Part shown: in pieces, positions 32,180 to 41,027 of the stretch | Position numbering within the stretch: position 1 is the first letter of the stretch | Layout of the letters: every line of letters starts with the position of its first letter | Source of the DNA: JAZKID01 sp963714065 | GTDB lineage: Bacteria; Pseudomonadota; Alphaproteobacteria; Rhizobiales; UBA4765 | NCBI GenBank assembly: GCA_963714065.1 | Contig: OY970226.1 | Coordinates: forward strand, 1,612,001-1,676,000 | Length of the DNA: 64,000 nucleotides | Direction of reading: 5' to 3' | Program-made: the position numbers and the translations under genes | The notes under the pieces: model-generated | The model's input: the letters and a program-made list of their open reading frames with translations, nothing else | The model's database searches: none | Told to the model about the DNA's origin: nothing

Positions 32180-33012
32180 TTAAATAAGCCATTTTTATAT
32201 GAATGCCAACCATGCGAAATATTTCTACTCGCGTCTTCTGTTAGCGGCTTCTTTGTGCCATAGAGACGGCTAAAAAGATCGGCGGCAAAGAGTGTTGCGT
32301 CAAGTGTGAAGCCTGTTGCGCTTGCAACGGCACCAAACGTAAAGTTAGTTACGTTCCTGTAACGCGAGTAAAAAGTGTTTCCCTCGCGCTGGTAATCTTT
32401 GGATCCAAAATGTTGAAACCATTGAATCATGGAGGGTATGGCATCTTCAAATGTTGTGTGCTCGGCTTCGCGTATATCTTTTAAGATATCCAAACGTTGC
32501 GGTGCTATGTAAGGCTTGCCTGTATTAGGATCGATAATAGAGTTTCCGTCTGGATAGATTAGCGTTTTATCGTTGTGACCATTTGGTGATCTATCTATAA
32601 TAATTTTGTCACTTAAAGCATCGCTGCCGATTGCGCCGCTATCCGCAACTTGCACACGTCCTATGCGCAGATAATCTATAAAATCCTGCTGCTCTTTTCC
32701 TCGGGCATAACCTCCCACATAAGTCCATTGTCCGCCGTCGGGATTACCCGCGTGAACACGCGGCTGGTTGGGATCGTATTTGTTCTGAAGCTCGAGGAGC
32801 TTTTGCTCCCAGTAGATTTCCGTGTTGGCGGTATAGGCAACCCCGATCCTGGCAATCTCAAGCTCATGCCTGAACTTCGTATTGATAAGCCATGGAGAAG
32901 CTTTGAGCTTTCGCTCCAGATCCTCGAGCTTCAGTTTTGCGCCATAAGCATGAAAGCGCGCATAATAATGTTCATGCGCAGCTTGCGCATGTTCAAATGT
33001 CGGTTCGTCCAT
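32176..33012 (-). CDS. Polymorphic toxin with Ntox44-like C-terminus
   Basis: A 278-residue protein in two parts. Residues 1 to about 120 form a domain shared with the gene at 61420-62433: AHEHYYAR, SPWLI.TKF.HEL, VAYTANTE.YWEQ, KYDPNQPR.AG, GGQWTYV, GYARGKE.QDFIDYLR. The C-terminal half is unrelated to that protein. It contains WFQHFGSKDYQ, VTNFTFGAVASATGFTLDA and a final DASRNISHGWHSY, which resemble the Bacterial toxin 44 (Ntox44) nuclease domain as I remember it. Variable C-termini behind a constant N-terminus, with a coupled small gene downstream, is polymorphic-toxin architecture. How it is delivered is unknown; it has no signal peptide. Confidence 0.65.
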   Translation of the reverse strand: MDEPTFEHAQAAHEHYYARFHAYGAKLKLEDLERKLKASPWLINTKFRHELEIARIGVAYTANTEIYWEQKLLELQNKYDPNQPRVHAGNPDGGQWTYVGGYARGKEQQDFIDYLRIGRVQVADSGAIGSDALSDKIIIDRSPNGHNDKTLIYPDGNSIIDPNTGKPYIAPQRLDILKDIREAEHTTFEDAIPSMIQWFQHFGSKDYQREGNTFYSRYRNVTNFTFGAVASATGFTLDATLFAADLFSRLYGTKKPLTEDASRNISHGWHSYKNGLFK

Positions 33013-33078
33013 CCCGCCAGAATAAAACGGGAGGAGCGGACGGGGATAGAGATAGGTATTGTTACGTAGAGATAGCGA

Positions 33079-33486
33079 TTATCTCTGCGCCTGGCGGGCG
33101 GCTACTTCGTCGAGCTCGGCCTGCTCGCGCACGCGGTCGAGCGATTTTTCCGCTTCCTTGTCGCGCTCGTCGAGAAGCTCGATCTTTTTGAGTTCGTCGA
33201 AAGCTTCGGCAAGAGCCGCGCGCGCCGCCTCCAACTGGCCGCGCAAACCGTCGGCCGATGTCAGAAGATTATCCTTGCGCACCGTCGCCGCTTTCGCGAA
33301 AGTGGGATAGGCGAAATGCGTGACATCGTGGATGCCCGCCTTGTCCTGTTCGGATTTGATCTGCTGGTCGAGCTCGTGCGCCATGCGCTCGAATTCGGCA
33401 ATCATGCCTTCTAGCTGCGAAACCTGGCGGCGTTTTTCGTCCACCTGGAATTTCTTGAGCCTGATGAGTGTGTCGCGCGATTTCAT
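33079..33486 (-). CDS. fliJ: Flagellar export protein FliJ
   Basis: A 135-residue, almost entirely coiled-coil protein. It opens with SRDTLIRLKKFQVDEKRRQ and contains the FliJ-type heptads LEGMIAEFERMAHELDQQI. FliJ is the stalk of the flagellar type III ATPase complex and escorts chaperones. It lies directly after fliI on the same strand, the usual order, with a 35-base gap. Confidence 0.88.
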   Translation of the reverse strand: MKSRDTLIRLKKFQVDEKRRQVSQLEGMIAEFERMAHELDQQIKSEQDKAGIHDVTHFAYPTFAKAATVRKDNLLTSADGLRGQLEAARAALAEAFDELKKIELLDERDKEAEKSLDRVREQAELDEVAARQAQR

Positions 33487-33521
33487 AACTCGTTACTCCA
33501 CTTGGCCGCTCGCGCGTTCTC

Positions 33522-34832
33522 CTATCCTAGGATGCCGGCGAGCAACTGATACCCCTCTTGCAGTCCCGTTTTCTCGTCTTTCCGTTGCGACAGAAAGGCC
33601 TCGAATTTCGGGTAGTAACCGATCGCCTCGTCGACCTCGGGGCTGGAGCCCGCGCGGTAAGCGCCAAGACGGATCAGTTCCTCCATATCTGCATACGTCG
33701 ACATCAGTGAACGCGCCCTTAACAAAAGGGGCAATACCTCAGCCGGCACGCATTTGGGCATTGTCCTCGAAATAGATTTCAAAATGCTTATCGCCGGGTA
33801 ACGGCCACGCTCTGCAATTGATCTTTCCATAACTATGTGGCCGTCCAGGATGCCGCGCACGGCATCCGCCACCGGCTCGTTCGTGTCGTCGCCTTCCACC
33901 AGCACAGAAAACATGCCGGTAATGGCGCCCGAACCCTCTTCGCCGGGGCCCGCGCGCTCCAGTAGCCGCGGCAGTTCGGAGAACACGGTGGGCGTGAAGC
34001 CGCGCGTGGTCGGGGGCTCGCCGGTGGAAAGGCCGATCTCGCGCTGCGCGGTGGCAAAGCGGGTGATGCTGTCCATCATGCACAGCACGTTTTTGCCGTG
34101 ATCGCGGAAATATTCAGAAAGCGTTAAGGTGAGATAGGCGGCCTGGCGGCGCATAAGAGCGCTTTCATCGGATGTGGCGATCACGACGACCGCGCGCTTT
34201 AAGCCTTCCGGGCCCAGATCGTCTTCCAGAAATTCCTGCACCTCGCGGCCGCGCTCGCCGACAAGGCCGATCACGGAAACATCGGCCGCCGTGTTGCGCG
34301 CCATCATCGACATCAGGATCGATTTGCCGACGCCGGAGCCGGAAAAAATCCCCATGCGCTGGCCGCGGCAGCAGGTCAGGAATGTGTTGAGGGCGCGAAC
34401 GCCAAGATCGACCGGATCTCCCACGCGCGCGCGCCTATGCGCAGGAGGGGGCGTGTTTTTCAGATGCATTAATTTATGGCCGAGCGGCAGCGGCCCCTTG
34501 CCGTCGAGCGGTTCACCGAGCGCGTTCACGACGCGCCCGAGCCAGTCTTCGGTGGGGCGTATCGTGCCGTCCTTGGAAACGAGGCTGGCCTTGCAGCCCA
34601 TACGCACGCCTTCCAGCCGCCCAAAGGGCATACATAAAGCGCGGTCGGCGCGAAAGCCGACGACTTCGGCCGGCAGATTATTGCCGGATGTTCCCTCGAT
34701 AGAGAGCCGCGCGCCGACGGACATGGTGGCGATGGGGCCTGTGACTTCGATCAAAAGACCCTGCACGGCCGCGACCCGGCCGTGGATCTCGACATTCTGC
34801 AGTTCGGCGATATCGTGGATTAAAGCGCGCAT
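33522..34832 (-). CDS. fliI: Flagellum-specific export ATPase FliI
   Basis: A 436-residue F1-beta-like ATPase that unfolds and unloads flagellar export substrates at the inner membrane. Walker A is GIFSGSGVGKSILMSMMARN, and the type III ATPase signatures VIGLVGERGREVQEFL, Walker B NVLCMMDSITRFATAQREIG and FSELPRLLERAGPG are present. It is divergent from ctrA, as in several alphaproteobacteria, and the shared 457-base gap could hold the promoters of both. Confidence 0.95.
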   Translation of the reverse strand: MRALIHDIAELQNVEIHGRVAAVQGLLIEVTGPIATMSVGARLSIEGTSGNNLPAEVVGFRADRALCMPFGRLEGVRMGCKASLVSKDGTIRPTEDWLGRVVNALGEPLDGKGPLPLGHKLMHLKNTPPPAHRRARVGDPVDLGVRALNTFLTCCRGQRMGIFSGSGVGKSILMSMMARNTAADVSVIGLVGERGREVQEFLEDDLGPEGLKRAVVVIATSDESALMRRQAAYLTLTLSEYFRDHGKNVLCMMDSITRFATAQREIGLSTGEPPTTRGFTPTVFSELPRLLERAGPGEEGSGAITGMFSVLVEGDDTNEPVADAVRGILDGHIVMERSIAERGRYPAISILKSISRTMPKCVPAEVLPLLLRARSLMSTYADMEELIRLGAYRAGSSPEVDEAIGYYPKFEAFLSQRKDEKTGLQEGYQLLAGILG

Positions 34833-35289
34833 ATATTGATGAGGATGGTTAAGGGTCTATTGCAGGGATAGAATGCATTTTAACGAGTACTGACAAAAAG
34901 ATAATACAGCGGTTTCGATTCGAGAACCCGGACTTCGCAAGTTTCAAGTCATCACATTTAATGTGAAGCTCTCGCCCCCACCTAAATTCTGTGAGACACT
35001 TTTTTAATAAGTATAAATCTGCGAGTCGCGCGAGTCACTTAACGGTTATACTTGAGTCAATTCTGTCTCCCTATTCCGACTCAAAGCGTTATTTCTTTTG
35101 AATATTAGGTTGAAGAGCGCAGTAACCGAAGCGTTTACGCTTGCGGCCCGGAATCACCATTTGTTAACGGTTAACTGGTATGGTTTTGGTAACGATTCGA
35201 TCAAGAGCCTGTCTTTATCGAGCGTTTTGTTGAAAAAGCGCCTCCGGTTCGCAACGGCCGGGGCAGAGAGCCTGGAAGGGAATACGAGA
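34833..35289. promoter_or_regulatory. fliI-ctrA intergenic regulatory region with clustered GANTC sites
   Basis: A 457-base gap with no plausible gene. It holds seven GANTC methylation motifs: 34917-34921, 35023-35027, 35032-35036, 35054-35058, 35078-35082, 35151-35155 and 35194-35198. About one is expected by chance in that span. It also has TTAACGGTTAAC at 35164-35175. In Caulobacter the ctrA P1 promoter is controlled by the CcrM methylation state of GANTC and by CtrA itself. No canonical TTAA-N7-TTAA box was found. Confidence 0.6.
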
Positions 35290-35985
35290 ATGCGGGTCCT
35301 TCTGATCGAAGACGACAGCGCCACAGCGCAAAGCATCGAACTCATGCTTAAGTCGGAGGGTTTTAACGTTTATACGACCGATCTGGGCGAAGAGGGCACG
35401 GATCTCGGTAAGCTTTACGACTACGACATTATCCTCCTCGACCTGAACCTGCCGGACATGTCCGGCTACGAGGTCATGAAAACCTTGCGCGTGTCCAAGG
35501 TAAAGACGCCGATTTTGATCCTCTCCGGCATGGCCGGCATCGAGGATAAGGTGCGGGGCCTCGGCTTCGGCGCCGACGACTATTTAACCAAGCCCTTCCA
35601 CAAGGACGAGCTGGTGGCCCGCATTCACGCCATCGTTCGCCGCAGCAAAGGCCATGCACAGTCGGTCATCAATACCGGCGATCTCACCGTGAACCTCGAC
35701 ACGAAAACGGTCGAAGTCTCCGGCCAGCGCGTGCACTTGACCGGAAAAGAATATCAAATGCTGGAGCTGCTCGCGCTTCGTAAAGGCACGACGCTCACAA
35801 AAGAAATGTTCCTCAACCATCTCTATGGTGGCATGGACGAGCCGGAACTGAAAATCATCGACGTGTTCATCTGCAAGCTGCGCAAGAAGCTGGCGGCAAG
35901 CACGGGCCAGAACTATATCGAAACGGTATGGGGCAGAGGTTATGTGCTGCGCGAGCCGGTCGAGGGCGAAAGCTTCGTCGCTTAA
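35290..35985 (+). CDS. ctrA: Cell-cycle response regulator CtrA
   Basis: A 231-residue OmpR-type regulator. The receiver domain has Asp8-Asp9, the phospho-acceptor Asp51 in IILLDLNLPDMSGYE and the lysine in DDYLTKPFHKDELVARIHAI. The winged-helix domain ends VWGRGYVLREP. The high identity of LTGKEYQMLELLALRKGTTLTKEMFLNHLYGGMDEPELKIID-type residues to CtrA makes the call firm. It governs flagellar, division and, in Caulobacter, replication genes. An in-frame extension to 35098 is rejected because ATG 35290 gives the standard start MRVLLIEDD. A strong terminator follows. Confidence 0.96.
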   Translation: MRVLLIEDDSATAQSIELMLKSEGFNVYTTDLGEEGTDLGKLYDYDIILLDLNLPDMSGYEVMKTLRVSKVKTPILILSGMAGIEDKVRGLGFGADDYLTKPFHKDELVARIHAIVRRSKGHAQSVINTGDLTVNLDTKTVEVSGQRVHLTGKEYQMLELLALRKGTTLTKEMFLNHLYGGMDEPELKIIDVFICKLRKKLAASTGQNYIETVWGRGYVLREPVEGESFVA

Positions 35986-35990
35986 AGAAT

Positions 35991-36046
35991 GTCATCCTCG
36001 GACTTGTTCCGAGGATCTAGATGCTCGCAACAAGTGCGAGCATGAC
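35991..36046. repeat. Two-hairpin REP-like unit (GTCATCCTCGG type)
   Basis: Back-to-back stem-loops, CCTCGGA/TCCGAGG and ATGCTCGCA/TGCGAGCAT, with outer ends GTCAT/ATGAC. Near copies lie at 57484-57552 and 58769-58828. It sits between ctrA and its terminator. Confidence 0.75.
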
Positions 36047-36055
36047 GATAAAAAG

Positions 36056-36084
36056 AAACCCCGCTGAGATGGCGGGGTTTTTGT
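36056..36084. terminator. Bidirectional rho-independent terminator between ctrA and the paralogue operon
   Basis: A 9-base GC-rich stem AAACCCCGC/GCGGGGTTT with a 7-base loop, followed by TTTTTG on the plus strand and by CTTTTT on the minus strand. It can end both ctrA (plus) and the convergent five-gene operon (minus). Confidence 0.85.
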
Positions 36085-36106
36085 TTAGCGATAGCACCAA
36101 TAATGA

Positions 36107-37435
36107 TCAGTGTGACGCGAAGGCAGTGCTAGACATTGCAGATTCGGTCTTGAACTTCATCGTCCCAATTTCTTTTGTTGCCCCATCTCCAAGCTGCCCA
36201 CGGCCGATGGCCGTAAAAGTCATATGATCCCCCTTGCTTGTGTCGTTTGGCACTGCGTTGATAATCGAATAGTCCAGGCCTTCTTTCCACATTCCTTTTT
36301 CTATGAATTCTTTCTTTTGTTTCTTCCAATCGCCTTGCAGCATGCGCTTTTCAATCGCCGTTCCCTTGAGCGCGCGGAGAATATACCAGCGGGGCCCACG
36401 ACTGCCGGTATCCTCTATTGCGAGGAATAACTGTTCTTCACCTTCCTCGGGTCGAGAATAATTAAAAGGCCGTCTGACTTTCATGTCTTGTTTTTCGATC
36501 CTGGCCTCGTCGAATATAGAACTGGGTCGGCACCAAACGTCATTGCCGTCCATTTTAACATCTCCTGGCCGCACCACCCTGTTAATATTACTCACGGCAG
36601 AAATATCATCTGCAGTTAATTCGATGTTGAACCCGATTTGACGAGCGGTAAGCCTTCCGTCGACGACAACGCCGATTTTTTCATTGCAATGGTTTCCAAG
36701 ATCATCAAATTTTCGAGCCGAGGTACAGACATCAAACTTGCCGCCATGCGTATCCTGGTCCCATAAGCCCGCCAATGTCAGCTTGTATATTATGTCGTTA
36801 TAATTCAGGATCCGGCGGTCCCTGCGGGTCAGGATGTCGTGCACAGTCAATTGTCCGTCCAGGTTGTTGATTGTCATAGTTTTCGGTTTAAAGCCCTCGT
36901 TCGTACTGCAAGAAGGCGCAGGTTCTGGCGGCTGCAAATAACCGGGTACAGCGACATGCTTCTCATTTGTTGCATAAGCAGGAGGCGAAGCTTGTTGTTT
37001 CTCATCTGTGACGATGCCAACAATCGTTACTTCCTCTTTGCTCCAGTTTGGAACGGAGAATTGTATCGTGTTGGGTTGCCGGCCCTTGACTTCCCAACTG
37101 CCTATGAGCGGTACAGGAAACTTGTTCCTGATCTTGTTCCAGTTCCTGACTTCCTTGAGTATACCGTCCTTGTCCTTGGTGCAAAGGGTGTAAAGATTGT
37201 CCCTGTTGTCCTTGATGTAGAACTTGCCATCGGTGTGCTGAACAATGTTCAGTGTCACATTGTTCCATTCCGGGCCGAACTTCTCTGCGCCGCGTTTCTT
37301 GTCGTAATCTTGTGTATTATCCGTGTACGAGCCTGCGGCCGCACGGCCGGTTTGCTGGGCGACTGTATGCAGAAAATCATTCTTTCCGCCTGCCTTCTTG
37401 GCCCCATTTTCTTCAATGCTGTTCAGTGTGGTCAT
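36107..37435 (-). CDS. Unrecognised family, member 5 (442 aa)
   Basis: Last gene of the operon 42029-36107. Residues 1-45 (MTTLNSIEENGAKKAGGKND, then a FLHTVAQQ-type leader) closely match members 3 and 4. A beta-rich unit A follows: GPEWNNVTLNIVQ, KFYIKDNRDNLYTL, IGSWE, IQFSVPN, EEVTI. Next is unit B, opened by a cysteine (PAPSCSTNEG) and containing LAGLWDQDTHGGKFDVCTSA. The remaining 180 residues, with RQIGFNIELTADDISAVSNI and EGEEQLFLAIEDTGSRGP, have no match here. There is no signal peptide or membrane helix. I do not recognise the family and propose no function. Confidence 0.6.
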   Translation of the reverse strand: MTTLNSIEENGAKKAGGKNDFLHTVAQQTGRAAAGSYTDNTQDYDKKRGAEKFGPEWNNVTLNIVQHTDGKFYIKDNRDNLYTLCTKDKDGILKEVRNWNKIRNKFPVPLIGSWEVKGRQPNTIQFSVPNWSKEEVTIVGIVTDEKQQASPPAYATNEKHVAVPGYLQPPEPAPSCSTNEGFKPKTMTINNLDGQLTVHDILTRRDRRILNYNDIIYKLTLAGLWDQDTHGGKFDVCTSARKFDDLGNHCNEKIGVVVDGRLTARQIGFNIELTADDISAVSNINRVVRPGDVKMDGNDVWCRPSSIFDEARIEKQDMKVRRPFNYSRPEEGEEQLFLAIEDTGSRGPRWYILRALKGTAIEKRMLQGDWKKQKKEFIEKGMWKEGLDYSIINAVPNDTSKGDHMTFTAIGRGQLGDGATKEIGTMKFKTESAMSSTAFASH

Positions 37436-37454
37436 AACTACTCCTGCAAATACG

Positions 37455-38258
37455 CTACTTTTTGATCGCTCTCTCGAACGGCTCTATCGGCGGCTTTTTC
37501 AATATATTCTGGTTCGGCTTTCTGACGAAAATTCTCACGGGCTTTCTGGCGGCATCGTCGAGAAAGAGGATCGTATAATCGTTATAATAATAATTGCCAT
37601 CATAACTCGCGCTAACGAGGCAGGCAGGAATGTCGTAAGACGATTGCTCTTTTCTCCACAATTTCAACCTTTTGAGAACCGGCACAATGCTTTTTTGCCA
37701 GCTGTCGAAACCGAGACCGAACTGAACGGGCCCTTGTTTAGTGGTGACTTGGGCCTTGTAGACGCCTTCGCTCAGAACAAATCGCCAGGTTATGGGTTCC
37801 CCGGCTTCCCGGCATGCTGGCCCTTCCTTGTAAGCCGGAGTGGCAATGGATCCGGCAGGCTCCCATTTCTGTCCGATTGCGGTGCAGGAAAGAATAATTT
37901 CCCCATATTCGGCATCCGTCACCGAAAACAGAACCCGATTTGGTTTATCGCTTATTTTCCAGTCGCCGACAATTTTCTCTGGAAGCGGATGCGCAATCTT
38001 GTTCCCGTTATCGATGAAATAAAGGAAGTTCTGCTTGTCCAGGATATAATGTTTGCCGTCCAACTCAATGGTATGCAGTTCTATCTTGTTCCATTCCGGA
38101 CCGAACCTGGCTGGACCGCCTTTTGCAATGTAATCCTGTGCCTCCGCCGTATGCGCGCCTGCAAGCGGACGACCGTTTTGTTGCATGACAGAATTTGAAA
38201 AGCCGTTTTTCCGGCTCACTCCGTTTCCTCCGTCCTCGATGCCGTTTAATGTGACCAT
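37455..38258 (-). CDS. Unrecognised family, member 4 (267 aa)
   Basis: Shares the leader MVTLNGIEDGGN, then NGFSNSVMQQNGRPLAGAHT, with members 3 and 5. Unit A follows: GPEWNKIELHTIE, KHYILDKQNFLYFI, VGDWKISD, VLFSVTDAEYGEI. Unit B starts at CREAGEPITWRFVLSEG and ends with IPACLVSASYDGNYYYNDYT. It is the shortest member and ends in a basic tail (RKPNQNILKKPPIEPFERAIKK region). It lies 7 bases after member 3 and 19 bases before member 5, clearly in one operon. Function unknown. Confidence 0.6.
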   Translation of the reverse strand: MVTLNGIEDGGNGVSRKNGFSNSVMQQNGRPLAGAHTAEAQDYIAKGGPARFGPEWNKIELHTIELDGKHYILDKQNFLYFIDNGNKIAHPLPEKIVGDWKISDKPNRVLFSVTDAEYGEIILSCTAIGQKWEPAGSIATPAYKEGPACREAGEPITWRFVLSEGVYKAQVTTKQGPVQFGLGFDSWQKSIVPVLKRLKLWRKEQSSYDIPACLVSASYDGNYYYNDYTILFLDDAARKPVRIFVRKPNQNILKKPPIEPFERAIKK

Positions 38259-38265
38259 GAGATGG

Positions 38266-39267
38266 CTAACGCTCTTCGTACAGCATATCGTTCGTCAATG
38301 TTTTGAATACAGGCTTGCGCAAGGGTTTTGGTTTTCTTTCAATAGTGTGGAAATCAATGCCATCCTTTATATCCGACTCTTGGCGTGTATCGAGACGAAG
38401 GGTTATTTTCTTCAACCTGCCTCCCTCAGAAATAGGTGTGCCATTTTTATCGAGAAGAGCAAAAGTATATAAAAACGGACTGACGGCTCTTTTGTAAAAT
38501 GTTTCATCAGTCATGCGGGGAAGAAGGCAGGCGTTGATCAGCATTTCTGTACCATTATTCGGATTGACAGCGGTCTTTCCCTTGATGCTTTTGATCATTT
38601 TTTTGGCAGTGATCGTACTATTAATATCATACGGATTTGTGGGAGCCTCTTCTCCGTCCTTCCAGTTTTTAATTTCAAACTTCTCTTTCTTCGGTGTGTT
38701 ATTGACTATGAATGCGGTTTGTTCATCCTGCTCGTACATCGTCAACTGCACCGGTGTCTCGCCCGATCCCGCGCACAGCACGAGCTTCTTCACCTTTGGA
38801 TAGACCGGCGTGGCAATAGCCCGCTCCTCCGTCTTTTGAGCGGATTTCGAAGCTTTGTACTCGGGCTCGGCACGGATAGCCTCGATGGTTTCTTCCTTGC
38901 GCATCAGATTTGTTACCGAAAAGCGGATCAGATTTTCATCGCCGGTCTTTTCCCAGCTGCCTATGAGCCGTGCAGGATACAGGTTCCTGATCTTGTTCCA
39001 TTTCTGAAAATCGCCCTGCAGCTCGTAAAGAGTGTCTTGGTTATCCTGAATGTAGAATTTATTATTTTGCTGGACGATGTTCAGCGTGACATTGTTCCAT
39101 TGCGGGCCGAACTTCTTGAGACCGCCATTTTCACGGTAATCCTGTGCATCAGATGTATTCGAACCTGCGGGCGGGCGATCGCCTTGCTGGGCGAGTGCGT
39201 GCGAAAAACCATTCTCTCCGCCTGTCCCCTTGGCCCCATTTTCTTCAATGCCGTTTAATGTGGTCAT
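38266..39267 (-). CDS. Unrecognised family, member 3 (333 aa)
   Basis: Leader MTTLNGIEENGAKGTGGENG, then FSHALAQQGDRPPAGSNTSD, nearly the same as member 5. Unit A: GPQWNNVTLNIVQQNNKFYI, DNQDTLYEL, LIGSWEKTGDENLIRFSVTN. Unit B starts LCAGSGETPVQLTMYEQDEQ and includes FEIKNWKDGEE and MLINACLLPR. The ATG overlaps the member 2 stop (ATGA), so translation is coupled. The 5' ends of members 3 and 5 are also similar at DNA level, which points to recent duplication. No known domain is recognised. Confidence 0.6.
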   Translation of the reverse strand: MTTLNGIEENGAKGTGGENGFSHALAQQGDRPPAGSNTSDAQDYRENGGLKKFGPQWNNVTLNIVQQNNKFYIQDNQDTLYELQGDFQKWNKIRNLYPARLIGSWEKTGDENLIRFSVTNLMRKEETIEAIRAEPEYKASKSAQKTEERAIATPVYPKVKKLVLCAGSGETPVQLTMYEQDEQTAFIVNNTPKKEKFEIKNWKDGEEAPTNPYDINSTITAKKMIKSIKGKTAVNPNNGTEMLINACLLPRMTDETFYKRAVSPFLYTFALLDKNGTPISEGGRLKKITLRLDTRQESDIKDGIDFHTIERKPKPLRKPVFKTLTNDMLYEER

Positions 39268-41000
39268 GGCTCTTTATATGAAGAAGGACCCCTAAGTCCG
39301 CCCTCATTTTTCCCTCCGGAAGTTGCCGTTTGGCGCAATTTAAATAAGGGAGCAGTCGATGCGTTGCCCGGCAAGATCAGGCGCACGTCGAATTTTTTTT
39401 CTGTATTGTTTTTGGAAATAATTTTCTCTCTATCTATTTCCGGGCCTCTATAAAGAACGAAAGATAGAACTTGCGTATATATGTCGTGGCCGCCGTCGTA
39501 TGGCTCTCTTGCGGCAATCATACAGCTTGTGAGCGGTTTGCCTTGTTGCCAGAGTCCCCCAAGTTCACTCTTAAGCGTTAATGGCCCGCGTTCGTCTGTT
39601 CTATCCTCGCGGGTCCAATTGAAAATTTCGAATTGTTGTCTTTTGTCATCCACAAAATAGGCTTTGTTGCCGCTTTCCTCGATCTTGAGATAATACGGCA
39701 TCACTTTGGAGCCGTCGCACGAACCGGCTTTTGGCAGCGGGGCGCTTGGAAGCAGAACAGGGTAAGCTTTCAATACTGTCGTCGTGACTGTTTTCGGCGG
39801 CGATTTGAGCTCGACCTTGCGCGGCTCAACAGGTTGCGGTTTGTTATATACGGGAACTTTGAATTTCTGCTCTTCTGTCCGTGCGCGCAGTTCGGATTGT
39901 TTCTGCTCAAACAACGTCACGCGCGACTCTGCGGAAATTATAACTTCTTTTTTCAGCCCATCATTGACCCTGAACAAGATCTGGCCCGATTTTGAAGATT
40001 TTTCCCAATTCCCAAGCAGCGTGCCCTTCAATGCCAGGTCCAGTCCGCCATCGTTGGTCACAAGATATGAATTGTCCTGCCGGTCCTTCAGATAGGTATC
40101 TCCGTCCAGCCCTTTGACAAAAGTCAGCCGCATTTGCGCGAGCGGATTGCTGTTGGGGGGCGCGAACCTGGTAACGTCGGCAGCCTGGTTCGTATCGAAG
40201 CGCTCGGGTTTGCCGCTCGCGCCTTGCGGCGGGCCTGCCTGTCCGGCCTCGCTCTCCGAAGCGATAGTCTGCTTCGCCATATTGTCCGCGCCGCCATCCT
40301 TGATCGACAGCAGCTTGTTCATGAAAGCCGCGTAAATGCCGGGAGGAACGTGTTCTCTCAGCTTCCCGACAATTTCGCTGTCCTTCGACCAATGCTTTCT
40401 GAGCGCGGGGTTGAATCCCGTCCAGCGCTGATGCGCGGTCGCGGTCGGATCGTAATTGGCGCCATTTTCGACGGGCCGCAAAGTAAGCCCGCGCTCCAGT
40501 CTGCCGTTGATGCCAGGTCCGAGCTTGGTCAGTCCCTTATCGTCGCTTTTCGCAATGGCGGTGACGATTTTCTCGATCTGTGCCAACGCCCAAGTGCTGT
40601 CCGCGGGATCGACTTTATTGATGTGTTCGTTCTCGACATATTTATTCCATAGATAAGGAATGGAAAAGTTTTCGAGGTACCAGTTTTCGCTGCCGGGCTC
40701 GGGTCCGCCGTTGCGCCTGCTCGGTGCGGAATCGAGAATAGGGCCTTTTAGGCCATTGGCCTCTTCCTGAGAACCATTGATCTGCCACTTGTTATCTTCG
40801 AACGTTTTGCTCTCGTCCTTGAACCCATTTGGCGGATTGCCATCGGCAGGTTTTTTGGGCGGAGGAGGATTTGCAGACTTGTCCTGCCCGCGCGCATTGT
40901 CCTGGCGCTGCGGCGTTTGCGCGGCCATCGTCTTTGAAAACGATGCGCTGACATCAGGTGTGGCGGCGCTGCCGCCTTCGACTGCCAATATTTCACTCAT
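39264..41000 (-). CDS. Unrecognised family, member 2 (578 aa)
   Basis: The largest member. The leader ASFSKTMAAQTPQRQDNARG is followed by a disordered Pro/Lys-rich stretch (SANPPPPKKPADGNPPNG). A unique helical region of about 150 residues follows (NWYLENFSIPYLWNKYVENE; PPGIYAAFMNKLLSIKDGGA). Unit A is then recognisable as LTFVKGLDGDTYLKDRQDNS, LLGNWEKS, ILFRVNDG, KEVIISAESR. Unit B is recognisable as GSCDGSKVMPYYLKIEESGN, FEIFNWTRED and LGGLWQQGKPLTSCMIAARE. It has no signal peptide or membrane helix. The relation to members 3-5 is seen by eye and is more distant than theirs to each other. Confidence 0.55.
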   Translation of the reverse strand: MSEILAVEGGSAATPDVSASFSKTMAAQTPQRQDNARGQDKSANPPPPKKPADGNPPNGFKDESKTFEDNKWQINGSQEEANGLKGPILDSAPSRRNGGPEPGSENWYLENFSIPYLWNKYVENEHINKVDPADSTWALAQIEKIVTAIAKSDDKGLTKLGPGINGRLERGLTLRPVENGANYDPTATAHQRWTGFNPALRKHWSKDSEIVGKLREHVPPGIYAAFMNKLLSIKDGGADNMAKQTIASESEAGQAGPPQGASGKPERFDTNQAADVTRFAPPNSNPLAQMRLTFVKGLDGDTYLKDRQDNSYLVTNDGGLDLALKGTLLGNWEKSSKSGQILFRVNDGLKKEVIISAESRVTLFEQKQSELRARTEEQKFKVPVYNKPQPVEPRKVELKSPPKTVTTTVLKAYPVLLPSAPLPKAGSCDGSKVMPYYLKIEESGNKAYFVDDKRQQFEIFNWTREDRTDERGPLTLKSELGGLWQQGKPLTSCMIAAREPYDGGHDIYTQVLSFVLYRGPEIDREKIISKNNTEKKFDVRLILPGNASTAPLFKLRQTATSGGKNEGGLRGPSSYKEP

Positions 41001-41027
41001 GACGCACTACCGGTAAAAATTTGAAAT

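Noticed and set aside
35098..35289. N-terminal extension of CtrA by 64 codons
   Set aside because: The frame is open, but CtrA proteins begin at MRVLLIEDD and the extension overlaps the GANTC-rich regulatory region.
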